12,610 nucleotides of DNA from an uncultured Senegalimassilia sp. (GCA_937925385.1 CALEWN010000370.1:1-12610); one strand, 5' to 3'. Shown: positions 5,300 through 11,650, counted from the stretch's first letter. The notes: a model not told the origin generated them from the letters alone. Numbers and translations: made by a program.

Positions 5300-7774
5300 A
5301 TGGGAATCTGCATTGCCCTTGCCGGCAACCCGAATTGCGGCAAGACGACGATGTTCAACGACCTGACAGGCGCCAATCAATACGTTGGCAACTGGCCGGG
5401 CGTGACCGTCGAGAAGAAGGAAGGCAAGTACACGCGCGACAAGGACGTGACCATCACGGACTTGCCGGGCATCTACTCGCTGTCCCCGTATTCGCCCGAG
5501 GAAATCGTGGCGCGCGATTACCTGCTCGAAGGCGGCCCCGACGCCGTCATCAACCTGGTGGACGCCACCAACCTTGAGCGCAACCTATATCTGACCAGCC
5601 AGATTCTGAATCTGGGCGTTCCGGTTGTGATCGCGCTGAACATGATGGACCTGGTGGAGAAGAACGGCGACAAGATCGACGTCGACGGTCTGTCCCGCGA
5701 GCTGGGCTGCCCCATCGTTCCCACCTCGGCGCTGAAGGGCCGCGGCATGGAGGATGTTGTCAAGGCCGCCATCGACGCAGCTCGAAGCAAGAAAACCCCT
5801 GCATCGCAGATGAAATTCGACGCTGCCGTCGAGGAGGCGCTCGTCAAGATCGAGGGCGTCCTCGGCGATAAGGTCGCTTCTAACGCTGCGCGCTGGTACG
5901 CCATCAAGCTTTTCGAGGCCGAGGACAAAACCATCGCCGACCTCAAGCTGTCTCAGGCCGACTTGGACGCCATCTCCGCTATCCGCACCTCCATCGAGGA
6001 CAAGCTCGACGATGATGCGGAATCCATCATCACCGCTGAGCGCTACGATGCCATCAGCCACGTTGTGGACAAGACCGTCAAGCGCACGCGCACGGGCCTG
6101 ACCACCTCGCAGAAGATCGACCGCGTGGTCACCAACCGTTGGCTGGGCCTGCCCATCTTCATCGTCATCATGTTCTTCGTGTACTGGCTGGCGGTCTCCG
6201 TCGGCGGCGGCGTGGTGACCGACTGTTTTTTTTTTTTTTTTTCGGGGTACTGCGTGATCTACACCGGCAACGCTGCGTTTGACGAGGCGACCGAGGAGCC
6301 CGAGGCGCCTGAAGACGGTGCCGATGCGGACGCCGTGGCTGAATATGAGGACGCCATGGCTGAATATGAGGAGGCGCAGGCCATCGTCGCCGACTTCGAC
6401 GAGCAGGCGCAGGCTTCCCATGCCGTGGCCTCTATGGAGGTAGAGGACGAGGACGGCAACGTGGAGGAGCAGTCCATCACGTTCGCCGATTACCAGAAGG
6501 CGCTTGAGGTCGAGGAGCCTGATCCGTCCGACGGCACGTGGGGTCTGTGGATCCCGGGTCTTGGCGCCATCATCGCCGATGCCATGGAAGCGGCAGACGT
6601 CGCGCCGTGGCTGCAGTCCCTCGTCAATGACGGCATCGTCTCCGGCGTCGGCGCCGTCATCGGCTTCATCCCGCAGATGGTCATCCTGTTCCTGCTGCTG
6701 GGCATCCTGGAGCTGTGCGGCTACATGTCCCGCGTCGCGTTCATCATGGACCGCATCTTCCGCAAGTTCGGCCTGTCCGGTAAATCGTTCATCCCGATGC
6801 TCATCGCCTCCGGCTGCGGCGTGCCCGCCGTCATGTCCACCAAGACCATCGAGAACGAGATGGACCGTCGCATGACCATCATGACCACCACGATGATCCC
6901 GTGCGGCGCGAAGATGCCCATCATCGCGCTCGTGTTCGGCGCTCTGGCGTCCGGTGATTCGTCTGCAACGTGGTACGTGGCCCCCATGTTCTACTTCCTG
7001 GGCGTCATCGCCATCATCCTGTCCGGCATCATGCTGAAGAAGACCAAGCTGTTCGCCGGCGAGGCAACCCCGTTCGTCATGGAGCTGCCCGAGTACCATA
7101 TGCCCACGGTGAACTCCATCCTGCTGTCCATGTGGGAGCGCGTGAAGGGCTACATCATCAAGGCAGGTACCATCATCTTCCTGTCCACCATCGTCATCTG
7201 GTTCCTCATGAACTTCGGCGATGCGGGCGAGGGCTTCGGCCTGCTCGACCCCGATGCGCCCGACTACATGGAGCACAGCCTCATGGCCGGCCTGGGCAAT
7301 CTGCTCGCCTGGATCTTCGCGCCGCTGGGCTTCGATAACTGGCAGGCCACGGCGACCGCCGTCACCGGCTTGGTAGCCAAGGAGAACGTCGTGGCAACCG
7401 TGGGCATCATCACGCAGCTGGCCGATTACGGCGAGGCTGACCCGCAGCTGTGGTTCGGCTTCCTGCAGATGCTCGGCGGCTCCACCGCTGCCGTGGTCGC
7501 CTTCTGTGCGTTCAACCTGCTGTGCGCTCCTTGCTTCGCCGCCATGGGCACCATCCGCCAGCAGCAGAACTCCCCGAAGTGGTTCTGGATCACCATCGGC
7601 TACCTGTGCGGCTTCGCCTGGTGCGTGGGCACCATGCTCTACCAGTTCGTCGGCCTTGCGACCGGCGAGGTCGAGTTCAACGTGTTCACCGTGGTGGCAA
7701 TCGTTATCGCCGCTGCCATGCTGTTCCAGGTTTTCCGCCCCATGCCCAAGCGTGAGGAGAAGCAGGAGAAGTAG
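5300..7774 (+). CDS. feoB: Fe(II) transporter FeoB
   Basis: FeoB is the membrane permease for ferrous iron with a cytoplasmic G domain. The 824 residues show G1 GNPNCGKT (9-16), the G2 Thr in GVTVE (34-38), G3 DLPG (54-57), G4 NMMD (114-117) and G5 SAL (143-145). A helical linker follows, then the membrane part beginning with a helix at 283-301. The core motifs SGCGVPAVM (504-512) and PCGAKMP (534-540) and the C-terminal LLCAPCFAAMGTIRQQ are typical and intact. Two things are odd. Residues 310-314 are five Phe encoded by a 17-T run, while nearly all other Phe codons in the gene are TTC. Residues about 325-408 form a highly acidic insert between the first and second membrane segments, predicted outside the cell. 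The start has AAAGG 6 nt upstream and matches the usual FeoB N-terminus. No feoC is nearby. Confidence 0.97.
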   Translation: MGICIALAGNPNCGKTTMFNDLTGANQYVGNWPGVTVEKKEGKYTRDKDVTITDLPGIYSLSPYSPEEIVARDYLLEGGPDAVINLVDATNLERNLYLTSQILNLGVPVVIALNMMDLVEKNGDKIDVDGLSRELGCPIVPTSALKGRGMEDVVKAAIDAARSKKTPASQMKFDAAVEEALVKIEGVLGDKVASNAARWYAIKLFEAEDKTIADLKLSQADLDAISAIRTSIEDKLDDDAESIITAERYDAISHVVDKTVKRTRTGLTTSQKIDRVVTNRWLGLPIFIVIMFFVYWLAVSVGGGVVTDCFFFFFSGYCVIYTGNAAFDEATEEPEAPEDGADADAVAEYEDAMAEYEEAQAIVADFDEQAQASHAVASMEVEDEDGNVEEQSITFADYQKALEVEEPDPSDGTWGLWIPGLGAIIADAMEAADVAPWLQSLVNDGIVSGVGAVIGFIPQMVILFLLLGILELCGYMSRVAFIMDRIFRKFGLSGKSFIPMLIASGCGVPAVMSTKTIENEMDRRMTIMTTTMIPCGAKMPIIALVFGALASGDSSATWYVAPMFYFLGVIAIILSGIMLKKTKLFAGEATPFVMELPEYHMPTVNSILLSMWERVKGYIIKAGTIIFLSTIVIWFLMNFGDAGEGFGLLDPDAPDYMEHSLMAGLGNLLAWIFAPLGFDNWQATATAVTGLVAKENVVATVGIITQLADYGEADPQLWFGFLQMLGGSTAAVVAFCAFNLLCAPCFAAMGTIRQQQNSPKWFWITIGYLCGFAWCVGTMLYQFVGLATGEVEFNVFTVVAIVIAAAMLFQVFRPMPKREEKQEK
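6226..6242 (+). repeat. Homopolymer of 17 T inside feoB
   Basis: Seventeen T in a row lie in the coding frame between the first and second membrane segments of FeoB. As given, the frame is kept. With 18 T the frame would stop at TGA after about 14 codons beyond the tract; with 16 T it would stop at TGA after 4 codons. Such a tract is prone to slippage in replication, transcription and sequencing. Confidence 0.95.
6329..6370 (+). repeat. 21-bp tandem duplication in feoB
   Basis: Two adjacent 21-bp units beginning GACGCC differ only at one base (G 6335, A 6356). They encode DAVAEYE and DAMAEYE in the acidic outer loop of FeoB. The near identity at DNA level suggests a recent in-frame duplication. 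Confidence 0.9.
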
Positions 7775-7852
7775 CGCTGCGTCCATCTTGCAAGATCGGT
7801 ATCGGGCAAGAAAGCCATCGATGACGGTTTTGCGAAGACGTGAGCTGCTTTA

Positions 7853-7884
7853 AGCGGGACGCCGCCTTCGGGTGGCGTCCCGCT
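7853..7884 (+). terminator. Strong hairpin after feoB
   Basis: A 14-bp stem (7853-7866 with 7871-7884, one G-T pair) is closed by a TTCG tetraloop. The sequence after it (GCTGTTCG) is poor in T, so it may act as a transcript-end stabiliser or a weak terminator. It lies between feoB and the Cys-rich peptide gene. Confidence 0.65.
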
Positions 7885-7895
7885 GCTGTTCGTAG

Positions 7896-7939
7896 TATTA
7901 TCCAAGGGAAACATTTTTCGCGCGCCGACATCGGTGCGC
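7896..7939 (+). promoter_or_regulatory. Possible promoter and leader hairpin of the Cys-rich peptide
   Basis: TATTAT (7896-7901) could be a -10 box; its -35 position would fall inside the feoB hairpin and is not a good match. An 8-bp hairpin (7920-7927 with 7932-7939, loop ACAT) lies just before the ribosome site. Confidence 0.3.
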
Positions 7940-7961
7940 AGCTTAGGGAAGGAGTCAGGCC

Positions 7962-8180
7962 GTGATCTTGGGTTTGGAATTCAACCTGCCGACCGTGGCG
8001 GTCCTGCTGATCGTGGTCGCATGGGCCGTATGGGCCGTGCACCGTCTGTGGAGCCGCGGCATGTGCGACTGCCATGCCGACAGCCCGCGCGGTTGCTCGG
8101 GCGGCTGCGGCGGGTGCACGGGTTGCAGCGCCGCGGCGCGCATGGTCGCCGACATGGGCAAGGCTGTGTCCGGCAGATAG
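7962..8180 (+). CDS. FeoB-associated Cys-rich membrane protein
   Basis: The 72-residue protein has one membrane helix (about residues 9-28, TVAVLLIVVAWAVWAV) followed by a short tail with CDC...GCSGGCGGCTGC, seven cysteines in 22 residues. This is the pattern of the small FeoB-associated Cys-rich membrane protein family found downstream of feoB in many anaerobes. Its function is not settled; metal binding or delivery at the membrane close to FeoB is the usual suggestion. The start is GTG at 7962, supported by AAGGAG (7949-7954) 7 nt upstream. It lies 187 bp after feoB, across a strong hairpin, and could be expressed separately. Confidence 0.9.
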   Translation: MILGLEFNLPTVAVLLIVVAWAVWAVHRLWSRGMCDCHADSPRGCSGGCGGCTGCSAAARMVADMGKAVSGR

Positions 8181-8223
8181 GCGAACCGCCGATACGCTTG
8201 CGGCATGCAAAATGCGACCAAGA

Positions 8224-8252
8224 GGAGGGGCCGGCTTGAAGCTGGCCCCTCC
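8224..8252 (+). terminator. Hairpin after the Cys-rich peptide gene
   Basis: A 13-bp stem (8224-8236 with 8240-8252, one G-T pair) with a TGA loop stands 43 bp after the stop. No T-run follows; it probably marks the end of the iron-uptake transcript. Confidence 0.6.
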
Positions 8253-8450
8253 GCGTATATGGCAGCCTTGTAGTCGGGGGGCGGGGCATGCGGTGCAGCA
8301 GCCGGCGCGTATGCGAGCAGCGGGTCTGGCGCTTGGCCTCATGCAAAGCTGCGAGCATCTCGCGCAGCCGCCCGCGTGTAAACGAGCGGCGGGAAAGGTT
8401 CGTACGCGAAGTGAAAAGATCGCTGCGGAAAACTTTCTTTCAAAAAGTTA
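8253..8450 (+). other. Intergenic stretch without recognised feature
   Basis: No coding sequence with a ribosome site or family resemblance, no RNA gene and no repeat was recognised here. Short open frames cross it but look like chance frames in GC-rich DNA. From about 8410 it becomes A/T-richer as it approaches the promoter at 8451. Confidence 0.5.
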
Positions 8451-8479
8451 TTGACGGTTTACTCAAGTTAACCTATACT
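8451..8479 (+). promoter_or_regulatory. Near-consensus promoter with DtxR-like site in the spacer
   Basis: TTGACG (8451-8456), a spacer of exactly 17 nt and TATACT (8474-8479) form the best sigma-70-type promoter in the window, with RNA start expected near 8486. The spacer and -10 contain GTTAACCTA (8467-8475). Hand alignment of 8458-8476 to the DtxR/IdeR consensus gives about 12 of 19 matches, with TAACCTA shared with the site upstream of feoB. A metal-loaded regulator bound here would block the polymerase. Confidence 0.7.
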
Positions 8480-8485
8480 GACAAA

Positions 8486-8647
8486 TGTCGATGGCAAGCG
8501 TTTCCCCCTTCGCGAAAGCCATCAGACTCCTCTCTTTCTTTTGCTGACCCGGCGGCAGGGCTCTTCTCGTCTGGCCCCGCCGTATCAGCAGGCCGACGAG
8601 GGTTCCATACCCCCCTCTCCACCCTCGTCGGCCACTTTTCCCTTCTT
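8486..8647 (+). ncRNA. Candidate small RNA with C-rich loops
   Basis: From the promoter at 8451 a transcript of roughly 160 nt is predicted, ending at a terminator-like hairpin. It contains no credible coding frame. It can fold into three hairpins. The first is GATGGC/GCCATC (8490-8495 with 8518-8523), with inner GCG/CGC and a loop containing CCCCC. The second is GCTGA/TCAGC (8543-8547 with 8585-8589), with inner CGGCGG/CCGCCG. The third is a perfect 12-bp stem (8591-8602 with 8622-8633) whose 19-nt loop holds six C. The unpaired parts are almost only pyrimidines (CCTCTCTTTCTTTT, CTCTTCTC), as in Gram-positive small RNAs that pair with Shine-Dalgarno sequences. The actinobacterial 6C RNA, with runs of C in two hairpin loops, is a possible relative. 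The alternative is a long attenuated leader of the regulator gene at 8763. Confidence 0.55.
8591..8647 (+). terminator. Terminator-like hairpin of the candidate RNA
   Basis: A perfect 12-bp stem (GGCCGACGAGGG / CCCTCGTCGGCC) with a 19-nt loop is followed by ACTTTTCCCTTCTT, an interrupted T-rich tract. The large loop with six C is unusual for a plain terminator. Confidence 0.6.
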
Positions 8648-8727
8648 GAGCTTCCCGTAAATCCACCTGGCGCTTGAACAGCTCGAATGCGCGACTCTGT
8701 GCATTTCAGCGTTATGCTGTCGCCCTG

Positions 8728-8736
8728 TGGTACTAT
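8728..8736 (+). promoter_or_regulatory. Extended -10 promoter of the metalloregulator gene
   Basis: TGG directly before TACTAT forms an extended -10 element, with RNA start expected near 8743 and a leader of about 20 nt. No clear -35 is present, as is common with extended -10 promoters. Confidence 0.5.
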
Positions 8737-8762
8737 GGAGGCAACTATGAAAGGAGGGCCCA

Positions 8763-9143
8763 ATGGAGAAGATGTCCAAATCGCACGAGGATTACCTTGA
8801 GGCTATCGTAATGCTCGGGGGCACCACGGAGGTGTCCGTCCGATCTGTCGACATCGCCAACAAAATGGGCGTTTCCAAGGCTTCCGTGAACAAGGCGGTC
8901 ACCGCGCTGAAGGAGAAGGCGCTTGCCGAGCAGCCGTATTACGGCGATGTCACCCTCACCGAGGCTGGCTTTGCCTACGGCACTGCCATCTACGAGCGTC
9001 ATTGCATGCTTTCGAAGTTCCTGCACAAGGAGCTTGGCATTCCTGCCGACGTCGCCGAGAACGAAGCCTGCCTTATGGAACACGCCATCAGCGACGACTC
9101 GTTCGAGAAATGGAGAGCTTATATTAAAAAGCTCGACCTCTAA
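8763..9143 (+). CDS. DtxR/MntR-family metal-dependent repressor
   Basis: The 126 residues cover the two core domains of the family: a winged helix (about 4-62, recognition part MGVSKASVNKAVTALKEK) and the dimerisation/metal domain (about 65-120). Such proteins bind DNA when loaded with Fe(II) or Mn(II) and shut off metal uptake. Likely metal ligands by comparison with MntR and DtxR are Asp10, Glu13, His80, Cys103, Glu106 and His107. Asp10 is as in MntR (Asp8), while Cys103 is as in DtxR (Cys102), so metal choice cannot be read off safely. The C-terminal SH3-like domain of DtxR/IdeR is missing, as in MntR-length proteins. The start ATG 8763 has AAAGGAGG (8750-8757) 5 nt upstream; Met4 would be too far from it. 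Its position after the feo genes suggests it controls them. Confidence 0.92.
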   Translation: MEKMSKSHEDYLEAIVMLGGTTEVSVRSVDIANKMGVSKASVNKAVTALKEKALAEQPYYGDVTLTEAGFAYGTAIYERHCMLSKFLHKELGIPADVAENEACLMEHAISDDSFEKWRAYIKKLDL

Positions 9144-9183
9144 AGGCGCAAAAGCGCCCATCGCTGAAGCTAAACCGCACGCC

Positions 9184-9218
9184 AACCGCCCGTTTCCCTG
9201 TTGGAAATGGGCGGTTTT
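9184..9218 (+). terminator. Terminator after the metalloregulator gene
   Basis: A 14-bp stem (9184-9197 with 9203-9216, one G-T pair) with a 5-nt loop ends in a T-run (9215-9218) that overlaps the stem. A small hairpin GGCGC-AAAA-GCGCC (9145-9158) precedes it directly after the stop codon. Confidence 0.8.
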
Positions 9219-9254
9219 CCGTTCAGAGCGTGGTGCGCGTGGCGTCGCTCGATG

Positions 9255-9263
9255 TGCTATCCT
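9255..9263 (+). promoter_or_regulatory. Possible extended -10 promoter of the septum gene
   Basis: TGC before TATCCT (9258-9263) lies 65 bp before the ATG at 9328 and after the preceding terminator. The -35 is not recognisable. Confidence 0.35.
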
Positions 9264-9327
9264 AACGACTGCTTCTTGCATCAAATCACACACTAATCGA
9301 ACCACATGCGCTAAGGGGCGGTCATCC

Positions 9328-10314
9328 ATGTCACGGCAATCTCATATCCTCTCGTTCGACGACGTCAAGCGAGACGGTTCCCGTTACCCAGAACAACAGA
9401 ATCGCGACCGGGCGGAACGCTCGCAAACGGGTCGTGCCCGGGCGGGCCAACGTTCCTCGCAAGCTCCGCGCCGTCAAAGCTCGCCTTTGATGTCTTATCT
9501 TTCCGAGGATGCGTTTGCGCAGCCGTATTCCGAAGAGGAAGGCCCCCAGCGTCCCTCCCGGCAGCGCCGCGACGCCTCTCGCGCTTCCCGCAATCGCCGC
9601 GAAGCCGTTGCCGAGCCGCGTCGTTCTTCGCGTATGTCCGCGCAAGAGCGGCAAGAGCGCGCCCAGCAGCCCCAGGATGATCAGATCACGGCGGCCGATC
9701 GTCGCCGTGCCAAGGCCAAGGCCCGTGCCAAGGCGAAGGCCGGTCGCGCGTTCGAGAAGCAGTTCGGCGGGCAGGCGCCCGAGAGCGACGATTCCCCGCG
9801 TGCCGCCGTGTACAAAGGGCAGATGGGGTCAAGCCAGCGCCGTGCCCAGCGTATGCAGGCCGACGAGTCCACGCCCTCGCGCAACCGCCGTCATGCACGC
9901 TTCTCCAAAGACGCCCTTATGGGCGCCATGGGATCGCGCAACTTCATGATCGGAGCCGCCGTGGCCGCGTGCCTGGTCATGTCCACGGTGTTTTTGTATC
10001 CCACCGCGAAGCGCTACTATTGCAGCGTGCGCGATCATGACAAGCTGGTCATCGAATACGATGCGCTCGTCGACCGCAACCAGGCGCTGCAATCCGACGT
10101 TGATTCCCTGCAAACCGATGCAGGCGTCGAGCAGCGCGCCCACGAGCAGCTCGGTTGGGCGAAGAAGGGCGAGGAATCCGCGAACGTGCGCGGTTTGAAC
10201 CTGGAGGAAACTCAGCAGGGTTCCACCATCACGCCCAACATCTCCTCCGATAGCGTGCAGGCGCCCGATACGTGGTACTCGCCGCTGCTCGATCTGGTGT
10301 TCGGCTACAAATAA
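9328..10314 (+). CDS. DivIC/FtsB-like septum formation protein
   Basis: The 328-residue product ends in the DivIC/FtsB pattern: one membrane helix (about 205-225, NFMIGAAVAACLVMSTVFLY), a coiled coil (about 233-264) and a short conserved tail AHEQLGWAKKGE (271-282). In the family this protein stabilises FtsL and FtsQ/DivIB in the division complex, with the coiled coil outside the membrane. The cytoplasmic N-terminal 200 residues are unusually long, low in complexity and rich in Arg, Gln, Ser and Ala, with an Ala-Lys repeat (128-139). Family members are often only 100-200 residues. The ATG at 9328 has AAGGGG about 10 nt upstream; the frame stays open upstream, but that part overlaps the metalloregulator gene and terminator and is not coding. 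It sits 18 bp before the Ppx/GppA gene, an order common in Actinobacteria. Confidence 0.88.
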   Translation: MSRQSHILSFDDVKRDGSRYPEQQNRDRAERSQTGRARAGQRSSQAPRRQSSPLMSYLSEDAFAQPYSEEEGPQRPSRQRRDASRASRNRREAVAEPRRSSRMSAQERQERAQQPQDDQITAADRRRAKAKARAKAKAGRAFEKQFGGQAPESDDSPRAAVYKGQMGSSQRRAQRMQADESTPSRNRRHARFSKDALMGAMGSRNFMIGAAVAACLVMSTVFLYPTAKRYYCSVRDHDKLVIEYDALVDRNQALQSDVDSLQTDAGVEQRAHEQLGWAKKGEESANVRGLNLEETQQGSTITPNISSDSVQAPDTWYSPLLDLVFGYK

Positions 10315-10332
10315 GCAGGCAAGGGGGTTGCC

Positions 10333-11304
10333 ATGACCGAAGGCCTTACGCACGGCTTTGTTGCGGGGCGCTATGCCGCCATCGATATCGGAACGGTCAC
10401 GTGCCGCATGCTCGTGGCGGATGTAGACGCCGCGGGCGCCATCCATGAGGTTGATCGCGAATATGCCATCACCAATCTCGGCGAGGGCGTCGATGCCACC
10501 GGCGTGCTCGCTCCCGCCGCCATCGCGCGGACAGTTGAAACGGTAGGGGGCTATTGCGCCGTGCGCGATCGCCTTGCCGAGCAAGGCGCCCCCATCGTGA
10601 AGACCATCGCAGTCGCCACTTCGGCCTCGCGCGATGCGGAAAACTCCGACGAGTTCGTGCAGCGCTTGGCGAAGCTCGGCGTCGTCCTTTCGGTCATCCC
10701 CGGTTCGAAAGAGGCGGAGCTGTCGTTTTCGGGGGCCTCGTGCGATTTCCCGGGCCAGGATCTTATGGTGGTGGATATCGGCGGAGGCTCCACCGAGATG
10801 GTGGTGGGCCGTGCGGGGCAGGCGCCTGCGTGGGCGCACTCGTTCGATATCGGGTGCCGTCGCGTTACCGAGAAGTTCATCCGCACCGACCCTCCCGCCT
10901 CCGATGAGCTCGATCGTACGCGCGAATGGGTAGCGCAGCAGCTTGCCCGGCGTCTCGGGGAAGCCGGGAAGGCCGGCATTGCGCCTGAGCGCCTGGTGGC
11001 GGTCGCAGGTACGGCTACCACCGTGGTCGCGGTGCGCGACCAGATGCGCGTGTACGATTCGACGAAGGTGCATAAGGCGCATGTGACGCGCCAGCAGCTC
11101 GATCGACAGTATGCGGAGCTTGCGGCCATGCCCCTTGAGCAACGTAGCCAGGTTGTGGGCCTGGATCCGGGCCGCGCGCCCGTCATCGTGGCGGGCTTGG
11201 TCATCATGCAGGCGGTCATGGACGCCGTCGGTGTGGACGGGTTCACCGTCAGCGAGACGGACATCCTGCACGGCATCATCTTGGATGCGGCCAAGCGCGG
11301 ATAG
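10333..11304 (+). CDS. Ppx/GppA family exopolyphosphatase
   Basis: Enzymes of this actin-like ATPase superfamily remove phosphate from polyphosphate ends or from pppGpp. The 323 residues have the first phosphate loop AAIDIGTVTCRMLVADV (15-31), ATSASRDAENSDEF (95-108), the catalytic Glu in GSKEAEL (Glu127), the second loop DIGGGSTE (148-155), and VAGTATT further on. The length matches the short actinobacterial Ppx proteins without the C-terminal HD-like domain of E. coli Ppx. The first 11 residues are not typical, but the ATG at 10333 has AAGGGGG 5 nt upstream. Separation from the septum gene by 18 bp indicates one operon. Which of polyphosphate or pppGpp is the substrate cannot be told from the sequence. 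Confidence 0.93.
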   Translation: MTEGLTHGFVAGRYAAIDIGTVTCRMLVADVDAAGAIHEVDREYAITNLGEGVDATGVLAPAAIARTVETVGGYCAVRDRLAEQGAPIVKTIAVATSASRDAENSDEFVQRLAKLGVVLSVIPGSKEAELSFSGASCDFPGQDLMVVDIGGGSTEMVVGRAGQAPAWAHSFDIGCRRVTEKFIRTDPPASDELDRTREWVAQQLARRLGEAGKAGIAPERLVAVAGTATTVVAVRDQMRVYDSTKVHKAHVTRQQLDRQYAELAAMPLEQRSQVVGLDPGRAPVIVAGLVIMQAVMDAVGVDGFTVSETDILHGIILDAAKRG

Positions 11305-11369
11305 GCTCTCTTCCAGGCGCGCCCGCGCGACCCGTTGCATTGCGAGCAGCTTGTAAAATCGTGTATCGG

Positions 11370-11383
11370 ATGTTCGCGAACAT
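11370..11383. repeat. 14-bp perfect palindrome
   Basis: ATGTTCGCGAACAT is a perfect palindrome between the phosphatase gene and the tRNA terminator. Its half sites are in the order GTTCG-CGAAC, opposite to the Gram-positive LexA box, so it is not an SOS box. It could bind a dimeric regulator or be chance. Confidence 0.6.
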
Positions 11384-11386
11384 GTG

Positions 11387-11422
11387 AAAACGGCCCGGAT
11401 CGGAGAATCGATCCGGGCCGTT
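11387..11422 (-). terminator. Terminator of tRNA-Leu
   Basis: A perfect 14-bp stem (11389-11402 with 11409-11422) with a 6-nt loop is followed on the minus strand by four T (11390-11387, two of them part of the stem). It lies 12 bp beyond the tRNA 3' end. On the plus strand it could also end the phosphatase transcript. Confidence 0.75.
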
Positions 11423-11434
11423 GCCGTGTTTGCA

Positions 11435-11519
11435 TGGTAGGAGCGGTGGGATTCGAACCCACAAGCCTTGCGGCGGCGGATTTTAAGTCCGCTGCGTATG
11501 CCGATTCCGCCACGCTCCC
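11435..11519 (-). tRNA. tRNA-Leu, anticodon UAA
   Basis: The minus strand folds into a complete class II tRNA of 85 nt with an encoded CCA end. It has acceptor GGGAGCG/CGCTCCT, D stem GCG/CGC, anticodon stem GCGGA/TCCGC with loop CTTAAAA (anticodon TAA), a 13-nt variable arm with GCC-GCAA-GGC, and T stem GTGGG/CCCAC with loop TTCGAAT. It reads UUA leucine codons, which are rare in such GC-rich genomes. The first acceptor pair is G1-U72 rather than G-C. Confidence 0.96.
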
Positions 11520-11536
11520 GCGTTAGCGCGCCCACC

Positions 11537-11545
11537 ATCATAACA
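11537..11545 (-). promoter_or_regulatory. Promoter of tRNA-Leu
   Basis: On the minus strand TGT directly precedes TATGAT, an extended -10 element that would start RNA about 11 nt before the mature tRNA. A clear -35 is missing at the usual distance. Confidence 0.55.
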
Positions 11546-11641
11546 GAAAAAGGCGCGAAGGCGTCTTGGCGGCGGTCAATTTGAAGTTCCTCGGCTGATT
11601 GCGCCGCTTGGCCGGAGGGCCGCGTGTGCGCAAGACGCTTG

Positions 11642-11650
11642 TGGTACCAT
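11642..11650 (+). promoter_or_regulatory. Possible promoter of the prenyl synthase gene
   Basis: TGG before TACCAT forms an extended -10-like element 40 bp before the ATG. It closely resembles the one in front of the metalloregulator gene (GTGGTAC.ATGG in both). Confidence 0.4.

Noticed and set aside
5585..7786. 733-codon open frame antisense to feoB
   Set aside because: Its composition (His, Asp, Gly) is the reverse-complement image of FeoB, and the FeoB motifs on the other strand are unmistakable.
8923..9327. Upstream extension of the septum gene frame
   Set aside because: It overlaps the metalloregulator gene out of frame and contains its terminator; the ATG at 9328 has its own ribosome site.
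11370..11383. LexA (SOS) box
   Set aside because: The half sites are in reverse order (GTTCG-CGAAC instead of CGAAC-N4-GTTCG) and no SOS gene is next to it.
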